From Nocardioides jishulii (GTDB taxonomy: Bacteria; Actinomycetota; Actinomycetes; Propionibacteriales; Nocardioidaceae), in contig NZ_CP040748.1 in NCBI RefSeq assembly GCF_006007965.1, positions 2,604,001-2,668,000 on the forward strand: 64,000 nt of DNA, read 5' to 3'. Below the pieces are notes generated by a model. The model had not been told where the DNA came from, did no database searches, and was given only the letters and a program-made list of their open reading frames with translations. A program made the position numbers and the translations under genes. Below, one piece after another: positions 34,079-42,974 of this stretch; the first letter of the stretch is position 1, and every line of letters starts with the position of its first letter.

Positions 34079-35296
34079 TCACTCCACCGGAAGGCCGAGG
34101 CCGCGCGCGATGAGCATGCGCTGCACCTCGGAGGTGCCCTCGCCGATCTCGAGCACCTTCGCGTCGCGGTAGAAGCGCGCCACCGGGTACTCCTCCATGA
34201 AGCCGTAGCCGCCGAAGACCTGGGTGGCGATGCGCGTCGCGGTCACGGCGGACTCGGTCGCGTAGAGCTTGGCCACGGCCGCGGCCTGCTTGAACTCGGC
34301 GACCATGGCGTTGGAGAGCGAGCCCCCGCCGACGACGACGGCGTCCATCCGGTCCTTCAGCGAAGCCGCGCGGTAGGTCAGCAGGCGCGAGGCGTCGAGC
34401 ATGACCTGGAGGTCGGAGATCTGGAAGGCGACGCCCTGCTTGCGACCGATCGGACCACCGAAGGTCTGTCGCTCACCGGCATAGGTGAGCGACAGGTCGA
34501 GGCAGGCCTGGATGCAGCCGACGGCCAGCGCGGCGATCGCCACCCGTCCGTCGTCGAGGGTGGCCAGGAACTGCGCGTAGCCGCGACCGCGCTCCCCGAG
34601 CAGGTGCGACTCCGGAACGCGCGCGTCCACGAACGTCAGCGGGTGGGTGTCGGAGGCGTGCCAGCCGAGCTTCTCGTAGCCCTTCTCCGCAGTGAAGCCG
34701 GGAGTACCGGACGGCAGCATGATCGTGGAGATCTCCGGGCGCCCGTCAGGCCGCTGCCCGGTGCGGGCGGTCACGGTGACCACGGAGGTGATCGCGGAGC
34801 CGGAGTTGGTGATGAACTGCTTCGCTCCGTTGACGACCCACTCGCCGTCGACCAGCTCGGCCTTCGTACGCGTGGCACCGGCGTCCGAGCCGGCCCCCGG
34901 CTCAGTGAGGCCGAAGCCCGCCAGCCGCTGACCGGCGACCAGGTCGGGCAGCCACGTCTTCTTCTGCTCGTCGGTGCCGTAGGTGAGGATCGGGTTGATG
35001 CCCAGGCCCACCGCCGCCTCGAGCGTGATGCCCATGGCCTGGTCGACGCGACCGATCTCCTCGATCGCCAGGCAGAGGCTGGTGAAGCCGCCGTCCTCGC
35101 CGGCCAGCCCGGCACCGCCGAACTCCTCAGGGGCAGTGAGACCCATCAGCCCGAGGGCGCCCATCTTCTGCACGACGTCCGTCGGGAAGTGGTGCTCGCG
35201 GTCCCACTGGGCGATGTGGGGAGCGATCTCGGCCTCGGCGAAGTCGCGGACGGTGCGGCGGAACTCTTCGTGCTCACGGGACAGCTCGTAGGTCAT
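34079..35296 (-). CDS. Acyl-CoA dehydrogenase
   Basis: A 405-residue FAD acyl-CoA dehydrogenase. Marks are 'FGLTEPGAGSDAGATRT', 'VNGAKQFITNSGSAIT', 'EKLGWHASDTHPLTFVDARVP', 'ERQTFGGPIGRKQGVAFQISDLQ', 'QVFGGYGFMEEYPVARFYRDAKVLEIGEGTSEVQRM' (given in parts; the catalytic Glu lies in 'IGEGTSEVQ'). It may serve branched or short-chain acyl-CoA oxidation feeding the propionyl/acetyl-CoA carboxylase genes nearby. A perfect 18-bp operator-like palindrome lies 20 bases upstream of the start. Confidence 0.93.
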   Translation of the reverse strand: MTYELSREHEEFRRTVRDFAEAEIAPHIAQWDREHHFPTDVVQKMGALGLMGLTAPEEFGGAGLAGEDGGFTSLCLAIEEIGRVDQAMGITLEAAVGLGINPILTYGTDEQKKTWLPDLVAGQRLAGFGLTEPGAGSDAGATRTKAELVDGEWVVNGAKQFITNSGSAITSVVTVTARTGQRPDGRPEISTIMLPSGTPGFTAEKGYEKLGWHASDTHPLTFVDARVPESHLLGERGRGYAQFLATLDDGRVAIAALAVGCIQACLDLSLTYAGERQTFGGPIGRKQGVAFQISDLQVMLDASRLLTYRAASLKDRMDAVVVGGGSLSNAMVAEFKQAAAVAKLYATESAVTATRIATQVFGGYGFMEEYPVARFYRDAKVLEIGEGTSEVQRMLIARGLGLPVE

Positions 35297-35316
35297 GGAT
35301 CACACTGTAGCCGTTT

Positions 35317-35334
35317 GGTTAACGCTCGTTAACC
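35317..35334. promoter_or_regulatory. TetR-type operator upstream of acyl-CoA dehydrogenase
   Basis: GGTTAACGCTCGTTAACC has 8-bp perfect arms around CT. It sits 20-37 bases upstream of the leftward dehydrogenase start, where it would overlap the promoter. TetR-family fatty-acid regulators use such sites. The repressor is not identified in this window. Confidence 0.7.
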
Positions 35335-35560
35335 CCCTTGGAGGAAGTTGCCGCAGCCGGCCGCGAAGACCGCGCCCGGAGCGCGCATCACCCGCTCACG
35401 TGTGCGCCCAGTGGCCGGTGGCGCACGACGAGCGGAGGGCGGTGAGTCATGTCACCGCCCACACCGCGAACCCGTATCACTCCTTGGGCTCGCGCAGTCC
35501 TAGACTCGCTCGGTGGCGGCTTACGCGCGCCATGCCCCAGATCGCAGTCGAGGAGAGTTC

Positions 35561-37348
35561 GTGCCCGAGATCAAGCCCTTGCAGAAGGTCCTCATCGCCA
35601 ACCGTGGCGAGATTGCCGTCCGCGTCATCCGCGCGGCGAAGGACGCCGGGATCGCCTCCGTCGCGGTCTACGCCGAGCCGGACCGCGACGCGCTCTTCGT
35701 GCGCCTGGCCGACGAGGCCCACGCCCTCGGTGGCTCCACCCCCGCCGAGTCCTACCTCGACATCGAGAAGATCGTCGCGGTCGCCAAGAAGTCGGGCGCC
35801 GACTCGGTGCACCCCGGCTACGGCTTCCTCGCCGAGAACGCCCAGTTCGCCCAGGCAGTGCTCGACGCCGGGCTGATCTGGATCGGCCCCTCCCCCGAGG
35901 CCATCGACGCCCTGGGCGACAAGGCCAAGGCCAAGCACATCGCGCAGAAGGCGAACGCCCCGCTGGCCCCCGGCACCAAGGACCCCGTCAAGGACGCCGA
36001 CGAGGTCGTCGCGCTCGCGAAGGAGTTCGGCCTCCCGATCGCCATCAAGGCCGTCTACGGCGGCGGCGGCCGCGGCCTCAAGGTCGCCCGCACCCTGGAG
36101 GAGATCCCCGAGCTCTTCGAGTCCGCCACCCGTGAGGCCGTCGGCGCCTTCGGTCGCGGCGAGTGCCTGGTCGAGAAGTTCCTCGACCGCCCCCGCCACG
36201 TCGAGACCCAGTGCCTGGCCGACCAGCACGGCAACGTGGTCGTCGTCTCCACCCGTGACTGCTCGCTGCAGCGCCGCCACCAGAAGGTCGTCGAGGAGGC
36301 CCCCGCGCCGTTCCTGACCGAGGAGCAGGTCGCTCGCCTCTACGAGTCGTCGAAGGCCATCCTCAAGGAGGCCGGCTACGTCGGCGCCGGCACCTGCGAG
36401 TTCCTCGTGGCTGCCGACGGCACCATCTCGTTCCTCGAGGTCAACACCCGCCTCCAGGTCGAGCACTGCGTCTCCGAGGAGGTCACCGGCATCGACCTCG
36501 TGCAGGAGATGTTCCGCATCGCCGCCGGCGAGGAGCTGGGCTACGACGACCCGGAGATCAAGGGTCACTCGATCGAGTTCCGCATCAACGCCGAGGACGC
36601 TGGCCGCAACTTCATGCCGGCCCCGGGCACCCTCACCGAGTGGGCCCCGCCGAGCGGCCCCGGCGTCCGCCTGGACTCCGGCTACGAGAAGGGCGAGACC
36701 ATCCCGGGCGCCTTCGACTCGCTGGTCGCCAAGCTGATCGTCTCCGGCAAGGACCGCACCCAGGCGATCGCCCGCTCCAAGCGCGCCCTGAGCGAGTTCA
36801 AGGTCGACGGCATGCCGACGATCATTCCCTTCTTCGAGAAGGTCCTCGAGGAGCCGGCCTACGTCGGCGCTTCGAACAAGTCCGGTGAGGGCTCGTTCGA
36901 CGTCTACACCACGTGGATCGAGACCGACTTCGTCAACGACATCGAGCCCTACGGTGGCGAGGCCGGCGAGGCCGAGGAGGCGGGCGAGCGCCAGAAGGTC
37001 ACCGTCGAGGTCGACGGCCGTCGCCTCGAGGTCGTCCTCCCGGCCGGCCTGGGTGGCCTCGGGGGCGGTGCCACCTCCGGTGGCGCCAAGAAGCCGAAGC
37101 GTGCAGCGAAGAAGGCCGGCTCGGCCGCCACCGGCGATTCGGTGGCCTCCCCGATGCAGGGCACCATCGTGAAGATCGCCGTGGAGGAGGGCCAGGAGGT
37201 CGCCGAGGGCGAGGTCGTGGTCGTGCTCGAGGCGATGAAGATGGAGCAGCCCCTCAAGGCCCACAAGGCCGGCACCGTGCTCGGCCTCACGGCCGTGGTC
37301 GGCGCCACCGTCGGCAACGGCGAGGTCATCTGCGAGCTCAAGGACTGA
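35561..37348 (+). CDS. Acyl-CoA carboxylase alpha subunit (biotin carboxylase + biotin carrier)
   Basis: A 595-residue alpha subunit of the AccA3/PccA type. GTG 35561 has GAGGAG six bases upstream and starts directly with the conserved '[19 protein letters not shown]'. The biotin carboxylase domain (about 1-450) has '[14 protein letters not shown]', the ATP-grasp loop 'YGGGGRGLK', '[19 protein letters not shown]' and '[16 protein letters not shown]'. A Lys/Ala-rich linker leads to the carrier domain with 'LEAMKMEQP', biotinylated Lys about 560. It carboxylates biotin with ATP and bicarbonate, for the beta subunit at 29.2 kb. A terminator follows. Confidence 0.96.
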   Translation: MPEIKPLQKVLIANRGEIAVRVIRAAKDAGIASVAVYAEPDRDALFVRLADEAHALGGSTPAESYLDIEKIVAVAKKSGADSVHPGYGFLAENAQFAQAVLDAGLIWIGPSPEAIDALGDKAKAKHIAQKANAPLAPGTKDPVKDADEVVALAKEFGLPIAIKAVYGGGGRGLKVARTLEEIPELFESATREAVGAFGRGECLVEKFLDRPRHVETQCLADQHGNVVVVSTRDCSLQRRHQKVVEEAPAPFLTEEQVARLYESSKAILKEAGYVGAGTCEFLVAADGTISFLEVNTRLQVEHCVSEEVTGIDLVQEMFRIAAGEELGYDDPEIKGHSIEFRINAEDAGRNFMPAPGTLTEWAPPSGPGVRLDSGYEKGETIPGAFDSLVAKLIVSGKDRTQAIARSKRALSEFKVDGMPTIIPFFEKVLEEPAYVGASNKSGEGSFDVYTTWIETDFVNDIEPYGGEAGEAEEAGERQKVTVEVDGRRLEVVLPAGLGGLGGGATSGGAKKPKRAAKKAGSAATGDSVASPMQGTIVKIAVEEGQEVAEGEVVVVLEAMKMEQPLKAHKAGTVLGLTAVVGATVGNGEVICELKD

Positions 37349-37365
37349 CGTACGCCAGTTTCCGC

Positions 37366-37395
37366 CAGGGCCGCCTCCTCATGGAGGCGGCCCTG
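37366..37395 (+). terminator. Terminator after carboxylase alpha subunit
   Basis: A perfect 13-bp stem (CAGGGCCGCCTCC and complement, loop TCAT) 17 bases past the stop of the alpha-subunit gene. Confidence 0.75.
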
Positions 37396-37454
37396 TGCCG
37401 TTGGTGGGCCACGTGCGTGGGCCACGTGCCCCCTGCCCGCCCCGCGAGCAACAT

Positions 37455-37468
37455 AGTGAGCACTCACT
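37455..37468. promoter_or_regulatory. TetR autoregulatory operator candidate
   Basis: AGTGAG-CA-CTCACT, 6-bp perfect arms, lies 22-35 bases upstream of the TetR start and next to an AT-rich tract (TTTTTATGTT) that could be the -10 region. This is the usual place for a TetR repressor to control its own operon. Confidence 0.65.
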
Positions 37469-37489
37469 TTTTATGTTAGGTTCTCAGGC

Positions 37490-38155
37490 GTGCCAGCAAC
37501 GCCCGCCCCGCGTCGTACGCAGGCCCAGCGACGCACGCAGGCAGAGCGCCGCGACGCCACGATCGGCCGGCTGCTCGCCGCGACCGTCGACTGCCTGAAC
37601 GATCGCGGCTACGCGGGCACGACCACGGCGGCGATCTGTGCCGAGGCAGGCGTGAGCCAAGGTGCCCTCTTCCGCTACTTCCCCACCCGTCTCGCGCTCC
37701 TGGTCGCCACCGCCGAGCACGTCGCCGAGGCCAACGTCGAGGCCTTCCGCGACCTCGTCGACTCCCCGGTCGCCGACGTCGACCAGCTCACCCGACTTCT
37801 CGGCCACCTGCGCGAGATCGTCCTGTCGCGCTCGAACCAGACGTGGCGCGAGCTGCTGGTCGCGGCGCGGTCCGACGAGGCCCTGCGGGAGGCCATGCTG
37901 CCCGCCCGGCAGGCGTTCCAGACGCAGATGCTGACCACGGCGGCCGACCTGTGGGGCGACCTCCTGCCGGAGTCGGAGCGCGCTCCCCTGCTCAGCCTCG
38001 TCGTCAACTTCCTCGACGGCCTGGCCTTCTCCACGCTCGACCCCACCTCCGAGCCCGGGGCCCCCGGCCGCACCGTCGACGCGGCGCTAGCCCTGCTCGC
38101 CCAGATGATCGTCCACCGCTACGTGCCTGAGCGCCCGACCCCACAGGAGAACTGA
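37490..38155 (+). CDS. TetR family transcriptional regulator
   Basis: A 221-residue TetR protein from GTG 37490. The HTH is clear near residues 25-70: 'RLLAATVDCLNDRGYAGTTTAAICAEAGVSQGALFRYFPTRLAL' (split here by region: helix 1, turn 'GVSQGALFRYF'). The C-terminal ligand domain is variable. Its stop overlaps the ATG of the FAD dehydrogenase gene (TGATG), so it probably controls that gene and itself through the AGTGAG palindrome just upstream. The ligand may be a steroid-like or other aliphatic substrate of the dehydrogenase; this is inference. Confidence 0.92.
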   Translation: MPATPAPRRTQAQRRTQAERRDATIGRLLAATVDCLNDRGYAGTTTAAICAEAGVSQGALFRYFPTRLALLVATAEHVAEANVEAFRDLVDSPVADVDQLTRLLGHLREIVLSRSNQTWRELLVAARSDEALREAMLPARQAFQTQMLTTAADLWGDLLPESERAPLLSLVVNFLDGLAFSTLDPTSEPGAPGRTVDAALALLAQMIVHRYVPERPTPQEN

Positions 38156-39861
38156 TGAGCACTCCCGACCACAGCGACTTCACCCCCGACGTCATCGTCG
38201 TCGGAGCCGGCCTGGCGGGACTCGTCACCACCCACGAGCTGGCGAAGGCTGGCAAGAAGGTGCTCGTCCTCGACCAGGAGAACCGCAAGAACCTCGGCGG
38301 CCAGGCCCACTGGTCGCTCGGCGGCCTCCTCTTCGTCGACTCCCCCGAGCAGCGCCGGATGGGCATCAAGGACTCCGTCGAGCTGGCGACGCAGGACTGG
38401 AACGGCAGCGCCGCCTTCGACCGCTTCGGCGACGGCACCGATGGCCCCGGCCGCGGCGAGGACCACTGGCCGCAGCAGTGGGCGAAGGCGTACGTCAGGT
38501 TCGCCCACGAGACCAAGCGCGACTACCTCCATGACCTCGGGCTCAAGTCGCTCCCCTTCGTCGGCTGGGCCGAGCGCGGCGACGGCCGTGCCGACGGCCA
38601 CGGCAACTCGGTCCCGCGCTTCCACCTCACCTGGGGCACCGGACCCGAGGTGGTCCGCATCTTCCTCGAGCCCGTCGAGGCGGCCGAGCAGCGTGGCCTC
38701 GTCCGCTTCGCCTTCCGCCACCGGGCCGACGAGCTCGTCACCGCGGACGGCGCGGTCGTGGGCGTACGCGGCACCCTGCTCGCCCCCGACGACTCCGAGC
38801 GCGGCGTGAAGTCCAACCGTGACGAGGTCGGCGACTTCGACCTGCGCGCCGACGCCGTGGTCGTGACCTCCGGCGGCATCGGCCACAACCACGAGCTGAT
38901 GCGCAAGCACTGGCCGACCGAGCGGGTGGGACCGGCCCCGCGCCACATGATCAGCGGCGTCCCCGCCCACGTCGACGGTCGGATGCTGGCCATCACCGAG
39001 TCGGCGGGCGCCACCATCGTCAACCGCGACCGGATGTGGGCCTACGTCGAGGGCATCCACAACTGGGACCCGGTCTGGCCCGACCACGCCATCCGGATCC
39101 TCCCCGGTCCGTCGTCGATGTGGTTCGACGCCAATGGCGACCGCCTCACGGGCATGTCGGGCGTGCCCGGCGCCGACTCGATCGGCTCGATGAAGCAGAT
39201 CCTCGCCACCGGCCACGACTACTCGTGGTTCATCCTCACCCAGTCGATCATCGAGAAGGAGTTCGCGTTGTCGGGCTCCGAGCAGAACCCCGACATCACC
39301 GGCAAGGACGTCAAGTTCCTGCTCCAGTCCCGCCTCGCCAAGGGTGCTCCCGGTCCCGTCGAGGACTTCAAGCAGCACGGGGAGGACTTCGTCGTCGCCG
39401 ACAACCTCGCCGACCTGGTCGCCGGGATGAACACGATCACCCGCGGTCCTGCGCTCGACCTCGACAAGGTCGAGCGCCAGATCGTGGCGCGTGACCGCGA
39501 GCTGGCCAACGAGTTCGGCAAGGACGTCCAGCTCATGGTGATGGCCAACGCGCGCCGCTCGCGCACCGACAAGCTCATCCGCGTCGCCAAGCCCCACCGG
39601 ATCCTCGACCCGGCGCACGGGCCTCTCGTCGCGGTGCGCCTCAACATCTTGTCGCGCAAGAGCCTGGGTGGGTTGGAGACCAACCTCGACAGCCAGTGCC
39701 TCGCGGCCGACGGCTCCCCGATCCCCGGCCTGTACGCCGCCGGCGAGGTCGCCGGCTTCGGCGGGGGCGGCGTGCACGGCTACAACGCGCTGGAGGGCAC
39801 GTTCCTGGGAGGGTGCATCTTCTCCGGGCGCGCGGCTGGGCTGGCCCTGGCCCGCCGCTGA
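38155..39861 (+). CDS. FAD-binding dehydrogenase (KsdD/fumarate-reductase flavoprotein type)
   Basis: A 568-residue flavoprotein. The N-terminal FAD motif 'VIVVGAGLAGLVTTHELAKAG' and 'NLGGQAHWSLGGL' are followed by a substrate domain and the C-terminal FAD block 'GLYAAGEVAGFGGGGVHGYNALEGTFLGGC' (seen in consecutive short pieces). It resembles actinobacterial 'FAD-binding dehydrogenases' related to 3-ketosteroid dehydrogenases. The real substrate is unknown. It is coupled to the TetR gene, so its expression is probably induced by its substrate. No partner reductase is adjacent. Confidence 0.9.
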   Translation: MSTPDHSDFTPDVIVVGAGLAGLVTTHELAKAGKKVLVLDQENRKNLGGQAHWSLGGLLFVDSPEQRRMGIKDSVELATQDWNGSAAFDRFGDGTDGPGRGEDHWPQQWAKAYVRFAHETKRDYLHDLGLKSLPFVGWAERGDGRADGHGNSVPRFHLTWGTGPEVVRIFLEPVEAAEQRGLVRFAFRHRADELVTADGAVVGVRGTLLAPDDSERGVKSNRDEVGDFDLRADAVVVTSGGIGHNHELMRKHWPTERVGPAPRHMISGVPAHVDGRMLAITESAGATIVNRDRMWAYVEGIHNWDPVWPDHAIRILPGPSSMWFDANGDRLTGMSGVPGADSIGSMKQILATGHDYSWFILTQSIIEKEFALSGSEQNPDITGKDVKFLLQSRLAKGAPGPVEDFKQHGEDFVVADNLADLVAGMNTITRGPALDLDKVERQIVARDRELANEFGKDVQLMVMANARRSRTDKLIRVAKPHRILDPAHGPLVAVRLNILSRKSLGGLETNLDSQCLAADGSPIPGLYAAGEVAGFGGGGVHGYNALEGTFLGGCIFSGRAAGLALARR

Positions 39862-39881
39862 GCGGAGCTGATGCTCCCGGG

Positions 39882-41105
39882 CTACTTCTTGCGGGCCTTC
39901 TTGTCGAGGCTGAAGTCGAACCAGTTCGACCGCAGCCCCAGGGCGGTGCGCAGGGCGTCACCGCTGAGGCGGACCTTGGACTTGCTGCCCACGAGCGTCA
40001 GCGTCACCACGCGGCCGCCGAAGTCGCCGTGGCCGTTGCGCTCGTTGACGGTGATCCGGGTCAGCCGGCCCAGCGCCGGCCACTTCTTCTCGATCTGGGT
40101 GTCGGTGAGCTTCACCTGCCACTGGTGGACGGGATTGCCGTCCCAGCCGTCGTAGGGATCCTCCTTGGCGACCTGGTAGGGCATGGTGCCCGAGGCCGCC
40201 CACCCGCCGTTGCTGGAGCCGAACTGCGTGAAGGCGGGCTTGCCCTTGTAGGTGAGGATCTTGGCCTTCGTGGCCTTGATCGCGGCGTCGGCCAGCGGGT
40301 GCTCCGCCGAGGCGCCGCCGTAGACCTGGCACTGCGTGGTGTCGCAGATCTGGTAGTGCCGTGCCAGCGGGTGCGAGCGCTCGTACGTCGCGTACGTACG
40401 CGCCGCGACGGCCTGGGCACGCACGGCCTCGGGGTGCCAGGACGCCGGGATCTCCAGCGGCACGACGCCGCGGAGGTAGTTCTCCATCGAGACCAGGTTG
40501 ACTGTCTCGCGCGTGCGGCTGCCGGGCGCTGGCGCAGCGGCACGCAGCCGTCCGCGGTAGGCGACGTCACCCTGGGGGGTGACCAGGGTGATCGGACGCC
40601 CGGCGGCGGCGAACTGCGCCTCTCCGCCGAAGGCCTTCCACCGCTTCCACGGCGCCTTGCCCTTGCGCTTGAACTGCACGACGGCGCGGTTCTTGGCGTC
40701 GGTGGTGAGACGCCACTGCTGCGCACCGTTGCTGGGCAGCATCCACGTCCTGCCGGCCTTGAGGTCGCGCACCCGCAGGAAGCTGCGCGCCCGGACCGTC
40801 AGCGTGGAGCTCGTGTTGCGGGTGATCCGCACCTTGACGGCGCCTCCGACGCGTCCCCACGAGGTGCCGGGGTAGTAGAACTCGACGATCTTCGTGTGCT
40901 TCACGCCGTCGCGAGCGGCGCCTTGGGCGCCGTACTGCGACATCCCCCGACCGTGACCGTAGCCGCGACCGTCGATCACCACCGTGGAACCGTCGGGGAC
41001 GTCGACCTTGTCGGCGGCCTGGGCGGGCGTCGGCAGGAGCGGGAGGGCGGCGGCCGCGAGGGTGGACCCCACGACACGGACCGGGCGGGAGGAGAAGAGG
41101 GACAT
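39882..41105 (-). CDS. Secreted SpoIID/LytB domain protein
   Basis: A 407-residue exported protein; ATG 41105 gives a signal peptide (about 1-30, ending 'TPAQA'), while the earlier in-frame start adds a poor leader. The SpoIID/LytB domain lies about 210-345: 'VSMENYLRGVVPLEIPASWHPEAVRAQAVAARTYA', with 'YGG' and 'FGSSNGGW' later (shown as separate pieces). 'GYGHGRGMSQYGAQGAARDG' near residue 50 is the usual neighbour motif. SpoIID domains trim or bind peptidoglycan glycan in sporulating bacteria; in actinobacteria such proteins are secreted wall-associated proteins of unclear role. Confidence 0.9.
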   Translation of the reverse strand: MSLFSSRPVRVVGSTLAAAALPLLPTPAQAADKVDVPDGSTVVIDGRGYGHGRGMSQYGAQGAARDGVKHTKIVEFYYPGTSWGRVGGAVKVRITRNTSSTLTVRARSFLRVRDLKAGRTWMLPSNGAQQWRLTTDAKNRAVVQFKRKGKAPWKRWKAFGGEAQFAAAGRPITLVTPQGDVAYRGRLRAAAPAPGSRTRETVNLVSMENYLRGVVPLEIPASWHPEAVRAQAVAARTYATYERSHPLARHYQICDTTQCQVYGGASAEHPLADAAIKATKAKILTYKGKPAFTQFGSSNGGWAASGTMPYQVAKEDPYDGWDGNPVHQWQVKLTDTQIEKKWPALGRLTRITVNERNGHGDFGGRVVTLTLVGSKSKVRLSGDALRTALGLRSNWFDFSLDKKARKK

Positions 41106-41276
41106 CCTGGCTCTCTGTGGGTCTGGTGGGTCAGGTGTGACGAAGCAGAACCTCGAGCGAAACACACTTGCGGAGGAAACTCACCCCCTATCGGTGAACT
41201 ACAGATCTGTAGTTCTCCGGGCGCGCAGGAGCGCCTCCCAGCGCCTCGGCCGAGGCCCGGCGACTACGCTGGGCGC

Positions 41277-41516
41277 ATGCCAGCCACCGCCCCCGAGCCA
41301 GCCGGAACGACCACGGTCTCCGCGCCCTTCCAGGGGCTGGTGACGGTGCTCGTCGACACCGGCGCGCGCGTCGAGTCGGGCGAGGTCCTGGCCGTGCTCG
41401 AGGCGATGAAGATGGAAGCCCCCATCACTGCCCCACGCGCCGGGACCGTCACCGCCGTGGCCTTCGCGGGCACCCAGGCGGTGGCAGGCGGCGACGTCCT
41501 GGTCCACCTGGCCTGA
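41277..41516 (+). CDS. Stand-alone biotinyl/lipoyl carrier domain protein
   Basis: A 79-residue protein that is only a biotinyl domain: 'VSAPFQGLVTVLVDTGARV', '[15 protein letters not shown]' with Lys45 as the modification site, and 'APRAGTVTAVAFAGTQAV'. EAMKM is the biotinylation motif, so BirA should charge it. No carboxylase lies beside it: its neighbours are a SpoIID protein and quinone reductase. It may serve as a separate carrier subunit of a carboxylase elsewhere. ATG 41277 is the only sensible start. Confidence 0.9.
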   Translation: MPATAPEPAGTTTVSAPFQGLVTVLVDTGARVESGEVLAVLEAMKMEAPITAPRAGTVTAVAFAGTQAVAGGDVLVHLA

Positions 41517-41523
41517 GGCCGGC

Positions 41524-42933
41524 TCAGAAGAAGCGCGAGGCCTCGACCTTGTGCAGGCGACGAGCGGCCTCGGCGACCGAGCCACTCATCGACGGGTAGA
41601 CGGTGAAGGCCTGCGCCAAGGCGTCGGCCGTCAACGACTCCGCGACGGCGACCGAGAGCGGGTGGATCAGCTCGCTGGCCTTCGGGCCCACCACGACGCC
41701 GCCGATCACGATGCCGGTGCCACGGCGGCAGAAGAGCTTCACGAAGCCGTCCTGGACGCCCTGCATCTTGGCGCGCGCGTTGCCGGCCAGCGGCAGCATC
41801 ACGACCTCGGCGTCGATCTCCCCGGCGTCGACGGCCTGCTGCGACCAGCCGACCGTGGCGATCTCGGGGGCGGTGAAGACGTTCGACGACACCTTCTTCA
41901 GGTTCAGCGGGGCCACGGCGTCACCGAGCGAGTGCCACATCGCGATGCGGCCCTGCATGGCGGCGACCGAGGCCAGCATCAGGACACCGGTGCAGTCACC
42001 GGCGGCGTACACGCCGCGAGCGCTCGTGCGCGAGACCCGGTCGACCTTGACGAAGCCGCCCTCGTCGAGGGTGACGCCGGCCTCCTCGAGTCCGAGGCCC
42101 TGGGTCTTGGGGACCGAGCCGAGGGCGAGGATGACGTGGGAGGCCTCGACGGTCCGGCCGTCCGTCAGCGTGACGGTGACGCGGTCGCCGTGCCGGGTGA
42201 CCGACTCCATGCGGGAGCGCGAGAGCACGTTCATGCCGCGCCGCTTCGCGACCTCCTCCAGCACCAGCGAGGCGTCGGCGTCCTCGCCGGGCAGCACGCG
42301 GTCACGCGAGGAGACCAGCGTGACCGGGATGCCGAGCGCCAGGTAGGCGGAGGCGAACTCCGCACCGGTCACGCCGGAGCCCACCACGACCAACGACTCC
42401 GGGACCTCGTCGAGGTCGTAGACCTGCTCCCAGGTCAGGATGCGCTCACCGTCGGGCTGCGCCGTGGGGAGCGTACGCGGCGCCGCGCCGGTGGCGACCA
42501 GGATCGTCCCGCCCTCGAACGTCTCGGTGCCACCGTCGTTGAGGTCGACCACGACGCGCGAGGGCCCGTCGAGGCGACCGCGACCGCGGACGATGCGCAC
42601 GCCGGCGCTCTCCAGGCTGGCGGCGATGTCGGCCGACTGCTCGGCGGCGAGCGACTTCACCCGTGTGTTGATCCGGTGCAGGTCGACCCGCATGTGGGCG
42701 AGCGCAGCCTCGTCGTCCTCGTGGTAGGTGATGCCGAGGTCGACGGCGTGAGCGACGTCGCTCATCACCTCCGCGGCGGCGATCAGGGTCTTGGAGGGCA
42801 CGCAGTCCGTGAGGACCGCGGACCCTCCCATCCCGTCACTGTCGACGACCACCACGTCGGCGCCCAGCTGGGCGGCGACGTGGGCGGCCTCGTACCCGCC
42901 GGGGCCTCCACCGATGATCACGACCCGATTCAT
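41524..42933 (-). CDS. lpdA: NAD(P)H quinone reductase, LpdA type
   Basis: A 469-residue pyridine nucleotide-disulfide oxidoreductase fold: FAD motif 'VVIIGGGPGGYEAA', NAD motif 'VVVGSGVTGAEFASAYLALG', 'VYAAGDCTGVLMLASVAAMQG' and a dimer domain. The active-site segment is 'GGSAVLTDCVPSK': Cys44 remains but Ala39 stands where dihydrolipoyl dehydrogenases have the first redox Cys. This matches the mycobacterial LpdA (Rv3303c) type, which reduces quinones and not lipoamide. A true lipoamide dehydrogenase lies immediately upstream. It is convergent with the biotinyl-domain gene. Confidence 0.9.
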   Translation of the reverse strand: MNRVVIIGGGPGGYEAAHVAAQLGADVVVVDSDGMGGSAVLTDCVPSKTLIAAAEVMSDVAHAVDLGITYHEDDEAALAHMRVDLHRINTRVKSLAAEQSADIAASLESAGVRIVRGRGRLDGPSRVVVDLNDGGTETFEGGTILVATGAAPRTLPTAQPDGERILTWEQVYDLDEVPESLVVVGSGVTGAEFASAYLALGIPVTLVSSRDRVLPGEDADASLVLEEVAKRRGMNVLSRSRMESVTRHGDRVTVTLTDGRTVEASHVILALGSVPKTQGLGLEEAGVTLDEGGFVKVDRVSRTSARGVYAAGDCTGVLMLASVAAMQGRIAMWHSLGDAVAPLNLKKVSSNVFTAPEIATVGWSQQAVDAGEIDAEVVMLPLAGNARAKMQGVQDGFVKLFCRRGTGIVIGGVVVGPKASELIHPLSVAVAESLTADALAQAFTVYPSMSGSVAEAARRLHKVEASRFF

Positions 42934-42974
42934 GTCGGTGCTTCCCCTCAGATGCTGTTGATCGACGGAGCCGA

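Noticed and set aside
35477..37264. 595-codon minus-strand frame opposite the biotin carboxylase gene
   Set aside because: Antisense shadow; repetitive Leu/Gly/Asp content and no motifs.
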